DNA from: CAG-826 sp964654155 | GTDB lineage: Bacteria > Bacillota_I > Bacilli_A > RFN20 > CAG-826 | Length of the DNA stretch: 56,009 bases | Reading direction: 5' to 3' | NCBI GenBank assembly: GCA_964654155.1 | Contig: CAZZGL010000003.1 | Span: 1 to 56,009, forward strand | In this document: positions 35,057-43,119 of the stretch, in pieces | How the letters are laid out: every line of letters begins with the position of its first letter | Numbering within the stretch: the stretch's first letter is position 1 | The notes under the pieces: model-generated | What the model was told of the DNA's origin: nothing | The model's database searches: none | Seen by the model: the letters and a program-made list of their open reading frames with translations, nothing else | Position numbers and translations under genes: made by a program

Positions 35057-35527
35057 CTAGTTTTTTCTAATTATTTCCATCACTAATTCCATTGCTTTAA
35101 GTGATGCTTCTTCTCTAATTCTATTTCGATCCATATTGTCCATTTGCACTTCATAAATATTTGTGCTCTTTTCAGTGGCGATACCAATAAACAACCTTCC
35201 TACAGGTAACTTATCTAACGCAGTAGGACCAGCATTACCTGTAAAAGAAACACAAATATCAACATCAAGTTTTCTTTTACCTCTTAATGCCATTTCTTTA
35301 GCTATTTCTTTTGAAACCACTCCATGCAATTTAACATCCTCGCTATCAATATCAAGCAATAACGTTTTAACATCTGTTTGATAAGTAACAAGGCTACCTC
35401 TTAAAACACTAGAAGCGCCTGGAACACTAGCAATTAAAGAAGAAAACAATCCTGCAGTAAATGATTCTACCGAACCAATTGTTAATTTTCTTTCTTTTAA
35501 AAAAGATACAAATTTTTGTTCAATCAT
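35057..35527 (-). CDS. CinA C-terminal domain protein (PncC-type nicotinamide-nucleotide amidase)
   Basis: A 156-residue protein matching only the C-terminal, PncC part of CinA, which deamidates nicotinamide mononucleotide for NAD recycling. The N-terminal MoaB-like domain found in most Bacillus CinA is missing and no trace of it lies upstream, where pgsA ends. The usual ESCTGG motif reads ESFTAG and TGIAGP reads TGNAGP, so activity may be altered. Start is ATG in a TGATG overlap with the pgsA stop, with AGGTGAT upstream. Operon pgsA - this gene - recA. Confidence 0.85.
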   Translation of the reverse strand: MIEQKFVSFLKERKLTIGSVESFTAGLFSSLIASVPGASSVLRGSLVTYQTDVKTLLLDIDSEDVKLHGVVSKEIAKEMALRGKRKLDVDICVSFTGNAGPTALDKLPVGRLFIGIATEKSTNIYEVQMDNMDRNRIREEASLKAMELVMEIIRKN

Positions 35528-36159
35528 CACTTATCACCTTTAAATATTTGTCTATTCTTATATAAATAAATCACACATGATACAACTGAAGCAACCGATG
35601 CTATATAACATAAAATATTCGTAACATTAACATTCCATCCAAAATAAACAAAAGGCCAGTTATTTAATAATACAAATGTTAAGGCAACCATTTGAAGTAC
35701 AGTTTTAATTTTACCCGACCATCCTGCCGCCATAACTTGTTGTTGTTCCATTGCTAACAATCTAATCGCATCTACAATCAAATCACGACTGATCATAATT
35801 ATTACTACAAGCATTGGAACTCCAGTTTCACCTATAAAACCAAAGCCATAAGTTGACATTGGAAGCGCATGGAATATTAAAACACAATCAACAAGTAATT
35901 TATCCGCAATCGGATCCATAAACTTTCCATAATTAGTAACAAGATTATACTTCCTTGCTAAATGTCCATCTAAGAAATCAGAAAAGCTTGCTATTAAAAA
36001 TAAAGTGCAAATAATAATATCAAACAAAGTTAATTGCCAATTATTCTTAGAAGCAATAATAGGATTAGCAATATCAGTAACTCCAGTTATAACTAACAAA
36101 ACTAATATTACTCCAACCATTACCATTCTAAAAGTGGTTATTTTATTAGGTAAATTCAT
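35527..36159 (-). CDS. pgsA: CDP-diacylglycerol--glycerol-3-phosphate 3-phosphatidyltransferase
   Basis: Integral membrane enzyme for phosphatidylglycerol synthesis. The CDP-alcohol phosphotransferase signature reads DFLDGHLARKY...NYGKFMDPIADK, with all four aspartates of the family pattern. About five further hydrophobic segments. Length 210 is slightly over the usual 190. AAGGAG is eight bases before the ATG, only a few bases after the 3' end of RNase P RNA. Confidence 0.94.
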   Translation of the reverse strand: MNLPNKITTFRMVMVGVILVLLVITGVTDIANPIIASKNNWQLTLFDIIICTLFLIASFSDFLDGHLARKYNLVTNYGKFMDPIADKLLVDCVLIFHALPMSTYGFGFIGETGVPMLVVIIMISRDLIVDAIRLLAMEQQQVMAAGWSGKIKTVLQMVALTFVLLNNWPFVYFGWNVNVTNILCYIASVASVVSCVIYLYKNRQIFKGDK

Positions 36160-36180
36160 AATGTTAAACTCCTTATTAAT

Positions 36181-36531
36181 GAGTATCGATCCTGTAAGCC
36201 ATGTTTTGTCTAGGATAATTATTTATCTATGCAATACTGCATGTTAGTTAAGATTCGTTTCTCTTTTCTAACTTCCTCTACCAAATTTGAGTTTCTCGCT
36301 TGAGGGGTTTACCGCGTTCCACTTTATTGTTTCCAATAAACTACGTCACTGTGGCACTTTATAGATTTAAACCATATCAATAATGACTTAGGTATCAATC
36401 CGCCGTTATATGCTCCCACATACCTAGCGTTATTTTTTCCGCTAGCACAAACACTACTACCATCACAGATAGTGCGAGCATGGACTTTCCTCTAATGCTA
36501 TATAGCACCAGCAATTATCCAGATCGAATTC
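36181..36531 (-). ncRNA. rnpB: RNase P RNA, bacterial class B
   Basis: Catalytic RNA that matures tRNA 5' ends. Conserved blocks on the minus strand: GAGGAAAGTCCATGCTCGCAC near the 5' end, AGTGCCACAGTGACG, GTGGAACGCGGTAAACCCCT followed by AAGCGAGAAACTC, and ACAAAACATGGCTTACA near the 3' end. Terminal TCGATC / GATCGA forms P1. The layout is the Bacillus-type B form of about 350 bases. It begins right at the gpsB stop codon and ends about 21 bases before the pgsA ATG, so no separate terminator fits between them. Confidence 0.96.
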
Positions 36532-36984
36532 TTATTTTTTAATTTTAGTTATATCGATTGTTTTTCGATACATTTTTGAACGTATCTCAACAGGATCACC
36601 GCCAAGTTCCACTAATTTCTTCTCTAACTCTTCTATATAAATTAAAGAATCTAATGCAGAACCCGTATCTCTTTTAGTTCCTAGAGCCCGTTCAACACGA
36701 TTTTTTTGGAAAGATAATTCAGTCTCAATTTCAATTCTTGTGTCTTCTAATTCTTTTACTTTATTTTCTAAAGTACTTATTTTTTCTTTTAAAACACTAA
36801 TCGAATTTTCTTTTAATGAAAGCTGTTCCTTAAGTAAACTAAGTTCACTAACAAGTTTATCTATTTGTTGATAATCATCTATTATTTCATCAAGAACTTG
36901 ATCAACTTCTAATGGTTCATAGCCTTTTTCAACACCACTAAACTCAATTTTAGCAATTTCTTTAGCATTATACTTAAGTCCCAT
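36532..36984 (-). CDS. gpsB: DivIVA/GpsB-type cell division protein
   Basis: A 150-residue coiled-coil protein with a DivIVA-like N-terminus: YNAKEIAKIEFSGVEKGYEPLEVDQVLDEI is read as the membrane- and partner-binding head, then a long heptad region and a short basic tail. GpsB coordinates septal and side-wall synthesis by binding penicillin-binding proteins. Location next to rnpB is as in Bacillus, which favours GpsB over a second DivIVA. A strong AAGGAG site precedes the ATG. Confidence 0.82.
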   Translation of the reverse strand: MGLKYNAKEIAKIEFSGVEKGYEPLEVDQVLDEIIDDYQQIDKLVSELSLLKEQLSLKENSISVLKEKISTLENKVKELEDTRIEIETELSFQKNRVERALGTKRDTGSALDSLIYIEELEKKLVELGGDPVEIRSKMYRKTIDITKIKK

Positions 36985-37036
36985 GTTTTTTCTCCTTCCA
37001 TTGTTTTAATTATAGACTAATTTATATTTATAAGCA

Positions 37037-37074
37037 AGAAAAAAGGGCGATAACAAATACGTTATCAAGCCCTT
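37037..37074 (-). terminator. Terminator of the glycan-binding lipoprotein gene
   Basis: Minus strand: AAGGGC / GCCCTT with inner GATAAC / GTTATC, followed by TTTTTTC. It lies between the lipoprotein stop and the gpsB promoter region. Confidence 0.85.
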
Positions 37075-37087
37075 TAAATGATATTAA

Positions 37088-38638
37088 TTATGCAATTGTA
37101 ATTGACTTTGCATAAGCAGCAAAGGAATCAACATTCTTAATTGAAAGTAATCCAGTTTGTGCTGTTTCTAAGCTGATGGTATATGTGTACTCATAAATTG
37201 TGTATGTGCCACTTTTGAATGTTGTGTCAGTTCTATTTGCGTTCACATCACTTGTACTTGGGCCTTCTAATGCCACTCCATTAATAGAAATTTCAAATAA
37301 TGTATCTTTCCAATCATATGAAGACCATACAACAAGAGTTACAGATTTAATCGTTCCATTATAAGTAATATAACCCTCACTCGCTTTAAATTGAATAAAT
37401 GTTTCATTATTGTATCGAATATTATTTCCAATTAAAACATTTGATGTTGTGATTGTAATATCATCAAAAGTATGATCACCATTATATGATGAATATCCTG
37501 AACCTGTTGTATCATTTTTTTCAATTTTATCAGGAGTAATGGTAAAACCTGTAACTGGATCTGGTGTTGGATCAGCAGCGGTAATTGTAATCTTACCTGT
37601 TTCATAATTGAAGCTAATATTATAAGTTCCAGATACTTTAGTAACGATATTACCATTATTTTGTCCATCGCCATTTTGTCCTTCTTCAAATGCGCCTTCT
37701 GGTGCACTTTCAATTGCGGAGTAGCCCCATGAAGCTTTCCAATCTTCATCTGCTCTTAATTTCCAAGTGAAGCCTTCTTCTAATGTAGCATTTTCGATTG
37801 TCCATGTTACTTTATCTTCAGAGGTTAAGTAATATGTATCTGCCCAATCATTACCTGTGCCTCCAATAACAGAAACTTTATTAATACCTTTAGCATCTAA
37901 ATTTTCTAAAATTGTTAATACGATTTCGCCATTTGGACTATAATCGCTTTCCATTGTGTAAGTTACTTTAAGCTTAGCGTTAAATAAGACACCAATATTT
38001 TTACTATCTTGTTCTGTAATAGCGTCTGATTTATTTATTTCATTACCATCTGCACCAATAACTTTGGATACAAGATCAAATCCATAATCATCAACCCAAC
38101 CATCTGACACTAAACCATCTGTAGATTTAATAAGTCTAAATTTTTCATCCTTATAAATTGCATTAATTGTATACTCATAAACATTCTTTTCATTCTCTGT
38201 ATCTGAGTTGTGAGTAAGTGTACGATCCGCTGGTACTTCAGCACCTGCGCCACCATCCCAATCTCCGTCTTCAAATGAACCTACAATGTAGAAGACATCT
38301 GTTGAAGCAGCAAAATTTTGTTTGTACCAAGCATAAAGGTCATAATCTTCATTGATTGGTGTGTCGAAACTAAATTTTGTTTCATCATTACGAACACTAC
38401 GACTGGTGTACCATCCTACGAATGTGTAATCAGTTTTTGCATCTGGGACATATTCTGGACATTTTTCGCCCGCTTTAACTGTTTCGGTTTTTAATTTTTC
38501 ATTACCATTATAGAATGTAACAGTATATGTTTCATTACTACCTTCGCCATTGCCACCATTGCCGCCACAGCCAACAAGGATGCCAGCACTTAGCATTAAA
38601 CCCAATGTACATGCTAAGATTTTTTTACTATTTTTCAT
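37088..38638 (-). CDS. Multi-domain glycan-binding lipoprotein (InlB repeat and SusE-like domains)
   Basis: A 516-residue lipoprotein: signal peptide ending GILVGC, Gly/Asn/Glu linker, an InlB B-type repeat (YTVTFYNGNEKLKTETV to DLYAWY, about residues 36-110), a domain starting VFYIVGSFEDGDWDGG, a second one (WTIENATLEEGFTWKLRAD, DWKASWGY, ending FNYETGKITIT) that resembles starch-binding SusE/SusF or CBM modules, and a C-terminal beta-sandwich domain. It is likely a surface glycan-capture protein, possibly for starch given the surface pullulanase at 10.2 kb; ligand is inferred. It forms its own transcript with a strong terminator. Confidence 0.75.
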   Translation of the reverse strand: MKNSKKILACTLGLMLSAGILVGCGGNGGNGEGSNETYTVTFYNGNEKLKTETVKAGEKCPEYVPDAKTDYTFVGWYTSRSVRNDETKFSFDTPINEDYDLYAWYKQNFAASTDVFYIVGSFEDGDWDGGAGAEVPADRTLTHNSDTENEKNVYEYTINAIYKDEKFRLIKSTDGLVSDGWVDDYGFDLVSKVIGADGNEINKSDAITEQDSKNIGVLFNAKLKVTYTMESDYSPNGEIVLTILENLDAKGINKVSVIGGTGNDWADTYYLTSEDKVTWTIENATLEEGFTWKLRADEDWKASWGYSAIESAPEGAFEEGQNGDGQNNGNIVTKVSGTYNISFNYETGKITITAADPTPDPVTGFTITPDKIEKNDTTGSGYSSYNGDHTFDDITITTSNVLIGNNIRYNNETFIQFKASEGYITYNGTIKSVTLVVWSSYDWKDTLFEISINGVALEGPSTSDVNANRTDTTFKSGTYTIYEYTYTISLETAQTGLLSIKNVDSFAAYAKSITIA

Positions 38639-38845
38639 GATATTGTTTTCCTCCTTGTGAAATAATAGCTTATGTCTATATTCTAATATCCGTTAAAAAT
38701 AATGTCAATTAAATTAATAAAAATCAAATATCAAATAAAAAATGCTTTTTTCTAAAGAAAAAAAGTTATGCTTACGCCATATTTTCATCATAGTCATAAA
38801 CATAGCATTTAATTTAAAAAATACTCTTATTACAACAAACTAATT

Positions 38846-39502
38846 CTATTGACATTTAACAATATCAATTATCTCTTTTGTACTTGAAACTATATAATCA
38901 GCGTTATTTTCTTTTAAATCATTAAAAGTTCTAAAGCCCCATAAAACGCCTATTTTCTTTACTCCTCCATTATTAGCGGTTTTCATATCTACATCAGAAT
39001 CACCAACAAACAAACATTTATCTTTTGATGTATCTAAACATTTAATCAATTCAAATAAAGATGTCGGATCGGGTTTAATAGGCACTCCTTCCCTTTGTCC
39101 TAGGATAACATCAAACTTATCTAAACCAAAATAATGATCTACCACTCGTAAAGTATCTTGATGTGGTTTATTTGAAAGTAACCCTATCTTAATGCCCATT
39201 CTCTTTAATTCTACAAGCATATCTATTATTCCTTCATAAGGATGAGTTTTAATAGATTGTCTAACTTCATATTCTTTCATGTAAGTTTTTCTAATTTCTT
39301 CAAAAGCTTCACTTGTATATAACTGATTACCTAAAGCTCTTTCAACCATTATCTTAACGCCACTTCCAACAAACGCTTTTGTCTCTTCACTTGTATACGT
39401 TTTATATCCTTCATTACTAAGCGCAATATTCAATGAATCACAAATATCATCAATTGTATTTAATAATGTTCCATCTAAATCAAATATTATTGCGTTAATC
39501 AT
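38846..39502 (-). CDS. gph: HAD-family phosphatase, phosphoglycolate phosphatase type
   Basis: A 218-residue cytoplasmic hydrolase. HAD motifs: FDLDGTLLNT (nucleophile and acid aspartates), GLLSNKP, the lysine in GVPIKPDP and FVGDSDVDMKTA. The helical cap after motif I and the overall length match Gph/PpaX-type enzymes. Substrate could be phosphoglycolate, pyrophosphate or another small phosphate. GAGGTGA precedes the ATG. Confidence 0.82.
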   Translation of the reverse strand: MINAIIFDLDGTLLNTIDDICDSLNIALSNEGYKTYTSEETKAFVGSGVKIMVERALGNQLYTSEAFEEIRKTYMKEYEVRQSIKTHPYEGIIDMLVELKRMGIKIGLLSNKPHQDTLRVVDHYFGLDKFDVILGQREGVPIKPDPTSLFELIKCLDTSKDKCLFVGDSDVDMKTANNGGVKKIGVLWGFRTFNDLKENNADYIVSSTKEIIDIVKCQ

Positions 39503-39595
39503 CTCAAAATCACCTCAACTTTCATAAGTTAACATAAAAAAAGCGGTCATTTCAACAAAATTCAATCAAAATTACAAAATATAAGCTTTTTACTC

Positions 39596-39624
39596 TTTAC
39601 TTTTATCTAAAACTCCGATAAAAT
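39596..39624 (+). promoter_or_regulatory. Promoter of tRNA-His
   Basis: -35 TTTACT (39596-39601), 17-base spacer, -10 TAAAAT (39619-39624). The start would be near 39631, about nine bases before the mature tRNA. Confidence 0.5.
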
Positions 39625-39639
39625 ATTTTCGCTGTTGAT

Positions 39640-39716
39640 GGCGACATTGGTGAAGTGGTTAACACATCTGGCTGTGAACCAGACACTCGTCAGTTCGATT
39701 CTGATATGTCGCCCCA
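39640..39716 (+). tRNA. tRNA-His(GTG)
   Basis: Cloverleaf with the histidine-specific extra 5' G paired to C73 (GGCGACA / TGTCGCC), anticodon stem TCTGG / CCAGA, loop CTGTGAA (anticodon GTG), T loop GTTCGATTC and encoded CCA. It stands alone with its own promoter and terminator. Confidence 0.96.
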
Positions 39717-39728
39717 TTTTGTTAGTTT

Positions 39729-39753
39729 AGTCCGATTCTATCGGGCTTTTTTT
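39729..39753 (+). terminator. Terminator of tRNA-His
   Basis: Stem AGTCCGAT / ATCGGGCT (one G-U pair) with a three-base loop and seven T, 12 bases after the CCA end. Confidence 0.85.
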
Positions 39754-39873
39754 ATACCTTGCTATTTCAAATGATACAATTTTGATACATAAGGTAAACG
39801 GTGTAAGCGTCAAAAATCTCCAGAATAGACAAAGAAGTTCGAATCTTAAATAATTAATCCAGGAGGTTCGAAT

Positions 39874-39930
39874 ATGGAATGTAATAAATATTTAGAAGAA
39901 TTTAAAAAAGTAAAGCAATATCTAAATTAA
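39874..39930 (+). CDS. 18-residue ORF with strong ribosome binding site, possibly a truncated gene
   Basis: MECNKYLEEFKKVKQYLN follows AGGAGG by eight bases, then TAA. The start resembles the first residues of mobile-element replication or primase proteins, but this cannot be shown from 18 residues. The surrounding stretch from 39757 to 40101 has no other coding signal; it contains two TGATACA repeats close to the tRNA-His 3' end, as at remnants of integrated elements. It could also be a genuine leader peptide. Confidence 0.3.
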   Translation: MECNKYLEEFKKVKQYLN

Positions 39931-40101
39931 AAAATGAAAAAAATACATATTATAAATTATAAAAAATGCGATTTTCGCCTAAAACGGAATTTAATTATCT
40001 AATTGAGCTAAATATACTTATTAGCTTTTTCATAATAAAAGTTATCTCTTTTCGACTTTTTTTCTATTTCCTTAAATGATAAAATTTAAACGGTGATAAT
40101 A

Positions 40102-40524
40102 ATGAACATATTTAATTTTTTAACTCCAAAAAATAAAACTCAATACTTACAATACAATTCAACAATCAGACAAGCTTTAGAAAAAATAGATTATTATAAA
40201 TTTACAACTATTCCTTTAATCGATACAGAAGGCAAGTTTATAACTACCTTATCTGAAGGAGATATACTGCGTTACATAAAAAGCGATTGCAATTTTAATA
40301 TCGCAAAGGCGGAATCTCAAACGATTGATAAAATTGAAAAATATCGTCCTTATCAAGCTTTGACAATCAATACATCAATTGAAACAATCATTAGATTATC
40401 GCTTCAACAAAACTTCATTCCTATTGTTGATGATCGAGGAATATTTATTGGAATAATAAAGCGCAAAGTTATCATCGATTACCTTTATGAAAATAACCAT
40501 ATCATCAATAAAAAAGATAATTAA
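40102..40524 (+). CDS. Protein with a pair of CBS domains
   Basis: A 140-residue cytoplasmic protein made of two CBS motifs (YKFTTIPLIDTEGKFITTLSEGDIL and a second ending FIPIVDDRGIFIGIIKRKVI). CBS pairs bind adenine nucleotides and act as energy or second-messenger sensors; a stand-alone pair like this resembles Bacillus YkuL. The ATG at 40102 is preferred over the GTG at 40093, since that GTG is within GGTGA, the probable ribosome binding site. It starts an apparent two-gene unit with the RibD-like gene. Confidence 0.83.
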   Translation: MNIFNFLTPKNKTQYLQYNSTIRQALEKIDYYKFTTIPLIDTEGKFITTLSEGDILRYIKSDCNFNIAKAESQTIDKIEKYRPYQALTINTSIETIIRLSLQQNFIPIVDDRGIFIGIIKRKVIIDYLYENNHIINKKDN

Positions 40525-40535
40525 GAGGGAATTTT

Positions 40536-41231
40536 ATGAAAAACATTTATATTGTATGTCATATGGTTGTTTCTATTGATAGCAAAGTGACCGGAAACTT
40601 TCTAAATAACAACCACATAAATGAATCATTAAATTATTATTATAAAATACATCGGGACTATAATTTTGATGCTTTTGCTTGTGGAAGAATTACCATGGAA
40701 GATAGTTTTACCAAAGGCTATACACCTGATTTATCAAAATATGTTGATTCCAATATTAATTACGATGATTATATTGCTGTTCATACATCTAAAAAATATG
40801 CAATTGCATTTGATAGAAAAGGTAGATTAGGTTGGAAAGATGGCACTATATACGATGAAGATGAAGGATATAATGATCGTCATATAATTGAAGTTCTTAC
40901 AAAACAAGCTAGTCTTCCTTACTTAGCCTATTTAAGAACCATCAGCGTATCATATATCATTGCAGGAGAAAATGATTTAAATCTTAAACTGGCTTTACAT
41001 AAGCTTCATTCGTTATTTAATATAAATACAATTTTATTAGAGGGCGGAAGCATTATAAACGGAGCATTTATGGAAGACAATTTAATTGATGAATTAAGTC
41101 TAGTTATTGCTCCAATATGTGGAGAAACTACTGATAAACCTTTATTTTATAAAAGCTTTGAAACATGCTATAATCTAACCAATATAAAAAAATTAGGAGA
41201 CAATACAATCCACTTAATATATAAGAAGTAA
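40536..41231 (+). CDS. RibD C-terminal/dihydrofolate reductase-like protein
   Basis: A 231-residue reductase-like protein of the RibD_C fold, recognised from the N-terminal VSIDSKVTGNF region, FDAFACGRITMED, and ILLEGGSIINGAFMEDNLIDELSLVIAP near the C-terminus. Members include pyrimidine reductases of riboflavin synthesis and many NADPH-dependent enzymes of unknown substrate. No RibD deaminase domain or rib operon is here, so a stand-alone role is likely. GAGGG precedes the ATG, and the gene lies 11 bases after the CBS gene. Confidence 0.82.
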   Translation: MKNIYIVCHMVVSIDSKVTGNFLNNNHINESLNYYYKIHRDYNFDAFACGRITMEDSFTKGYTPDLSKYVDSNINYDDYIAVHTSKKYAIAFDRKGRLGWKDGTIYDEDEGYNDRHIIEVLTKQASLPYLAYLRTISVSYIIAGENDLNLKLALHKLHSLFNINTILLEGGSIINGAFMEDNLIDELSLVIAPICGETTDKPLFYKSFETCYNLTNIKKLGDNTIHLIYKK

Positions 41232-41235
41232 ATAA

Positions 41236-41748
41236 TTATAAATTACCAATTATTTTTTTGGTTTCAATTAAAATTGGTAATTCTCTTCTTTTAACAAGTA
41301 AAGAAACACCATCAGATGGCATTAGCGTAAATAAATCAATTGCAGTTTCTATATCAACCCACATAACTTCTGTAATCATTATAGATTCATATGGTTCTAA
41401 ATGTTGATGAGCAATTCTATCCACTTCTAATAAGTAATAATTATTAATATTTCTTCTATTAATTGAATTATAAAAATCCTCAACAACTCCTAATTTAATA
41501 ACTATATGGCTAATAACTCCTATTTCTTCATGAATTTCCCTAATTACGCCTTGTTCTGGCGTTTCATTTTCATTTAATCCACCTCCAGGAAGTTCGTAAT
41601 AATCATATTTTCCAAATATATCATCTCTAATCACATGCAGAATCGCCACTTTTTTACTTTTATCTATAACTACACCACGAGAAATTAATCGAGTATGATT
41701 TATTTCTTGTTTTTCATATTGATCGTCTTCTAAATATATATTAATCAT
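41236..41748 (-). CDS. Nudix hydrolase
   Basis: A 170-residue hydrolase of nucleoside diphosphate derivatives. The Nudix box is complete: GGGLNENETPEQGVIREIHEEIGV spans it, with the REIHEEIG core for metal binding. Substrate is not predictable; MutT-like or ADP-ribose-type roles are possible. The ATG at 41748 is preferred because ACGGAG lies six bases upstream; an earlier ATG has no site. It is downstream of exoA in the same orientation. Confidence 0.85.
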   Translation of the reverse strand: MINIYLEDDQYEKQEINHTRLISRGVVIDKSKKVAILHVIRDDIFGKYDYYELPGGGLNENETPEQGVIREIHEEIGVISHIVIKLGVVEDFYNSINRRNINNYYLLEVDRIAHQHLEPYESIMITEVMWVDIETAIDLFTLMPSDGVSLLVKRRELPILIETKKIIGNL

Positions 41749-41766
41749 ACAAAACTCCGTCATTTT

Positions 41767-42537
41767 TTAATAATCTATATTAACTTCTAATTCGATTGGA
41801 CAATGGTCACTACCATAGATATCATTATGAATACGCGAATCAATTATTTTATTTTTTATATCATCACTAACAATAAAATAATCAATTCTCCAACCAGCAT
41901 TTCTTGCCCGAGCATTAAAGCGATAACTCCACCAGGAATATTTGATTTCTGTAGGATATAAATATCGATAAGTATCAATAAATCCACTACTTAAAAGAGT
42001 TGTCATTTTATTTCTTTCTTGGTCGGTAAATCCAGCATTAAAGTGATTTTCTTTTGGATTTTTAATATCTATTTCATTATGAGCAACATTTAAGTCGCCT
42101 CCATATATAACTGGTTTTTTTGCCTTTAAAGATATAAGATACTTTAACATATCTTCTTCAAATTCCATTCGATAATCCATTCTTTTTAATCCATCACCTG
42201 CGTTTGGAACATATGCGGCAACATAAAAGAAAGAAGAAAATTCTAAAGTAATCACTCTTCCCTCATCATCATATTTGCCATTTTCTAATCCATAGAATAC
42301 ATTCTCTGGTAATTTCTTTGTATATACCGCTACTCCAGAATAGCCTTTACGAATCTTAGAATTTGTCCAATATACAAAATATCCTTCTTTATTAAATGGA
42401 AAATCAAGATGTAGTTCTTCACTATATTTTGTTTCATTTATTGAAAAAATATCTGCGTTTAAAATATTAAAATATAATTCAAAATCTTTTTTTAAAATAG
42501 CTCTAATTCCATTAACATTAAATGATACACACTTCAT
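41767..42537 (-). CDS. exoA: Exodeoxyribonuclease III / AP endonuclease
   Basis: Base-excision repair enzyme that cuts at abasic sites. Motifs: SFNVNGIRA at the N-terminus, INETKYSEE (metal-binding Glu), YGGDLNVAHNEID, and YGSDHCPIELEV (catalytic Asp-His) at the end. Length 256 is normal. It starts four bases before the end of the kinase-like gene region and has AAGAGG before its ATG. Confidence 0.94.
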   Translation of the reverse strand: MKCVSFNVNGIRAILKKDFELYFNILNADIFSINETKYSEELHLDFPFNKEGYFVYWTNSKIRKGYSGVAVYTKKLPENVFYGLENGKYDDEGRVITLEFSSFFYVAAYVPNAGDGLKRMDYRMEFEEDMLKYLISLKAKKPVIYGGDLNVAHNEIDIKNPKENHFNAGFTDQERNKMTTLLSSGFIDTYRYLYPTEIKYSWWSYRFNARARNAGWRIDYFIVSDDIKNKIIDSRIHNDIYGSDHCPIELEVNIDY

Positions 42538-42541
42538 AATC

Positions 42542-43081
42542 CTATTCCTCTTTATTCATGAATGCTTTTATAAACTCAGTTGTCTTAGACCAATATTTGC
42601 TTCCCCAATTTTGATAACTCCATTCTTCCATGAAAGTATTACATTCATAATCAATGTAATATATTTTTTCATTATGTAAAATAAAATTTGTTGGATAATA
42701 ATCAATATTTAAGTTTTTTAAATATAAATTATTAGCGACGTCTTTTATTTGTTGATAATACTCTTCCTTCATTTGATTCAATATTATTATTTCATTAATT
42801 GTTTTTCCTTCAATATATTCTTTTAATATTCTTTCATTTTCATAATCGATATCATAAAGTTCTGGTAACAGAATATCACATTCAACAAGAGTCTTATAAG
42901 CATTAACTTCAGACTCTATCTTATTTCCAAAAGAATAATATGCACAAGGCTCATGATGAATTTGCTTAACTACATATTCATTTCCGTATTCATCTTCAAC
43001 AAGATATGAATATCCACCTTTGCCATGTCCTAATAATTTTATAATTTTAAACTGTTTTTGATTAACATTAATGTATTCCAT
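42542..43081 (-). CDS. Small protein-kinase-like protein
   Basis: A 179-residue cytoplasmic protein with a minimal kinase fold: KLLGHGKGGYSYLVED (glycine-rich loop), YVVKQIHHE (lysine), KIESEVNAYKTL (helix C Glu), ILKEYIEGKTI (hinge) and NIDYYPTNFILHNEKIYYIDYECN, which takes the place of the catalytic HxDxxxxN and DFG parts (D-Y-Y-P-T-N and I-D-Y-E). It resembles APH or RIO-type small kinases. The ATG at 43081 follows GAGGG at ten bases. Target is unknown; it lies directly downstream of the channel-like gene. Confidence 0.7.
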   Translation of the reverse strand: MEYINVNQKQFKIIKLLGHGKGGYSYLVEDEYGNEYVVKQIHHEPCAYYSFGNKIESEVNAYKTLVECDILLPELYDIDYENERILKEYIEGKTINEIIILNQMKEEYYQQIKDVANNLYLKNLNIDYYPTNFILHNEKIYYIDYECNTFMEEWSYQNWGSKYWSKTTEFIKAFMNKEE

Positions 43082-43107
43082 AAATAAAATTGCCCTCATC
43101 AAAAGCA

Positions 43108-43113
43108 ATTATA
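43108..43113 (-). promoter_or_regulatory. -10 element for the kinase-exoA-Nudix genes
   Basis: Minus strand: TATAAT in the 38-base gap between the channel-like gene and the kinase-like gene. No good -35 is seen at 17 bases, so strength is uncertain. Confidence 0.4.
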
Positions 43114-43119
43114 ACACAT

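Noticed and set aside
37432..37749. Minus-strand frame inside the glycan-binding lipoprotein gene
   Set aside because: It is a +1 shadow of the real gene, with Leu/Gln/Ile-rich sequence and no homology or start signal.
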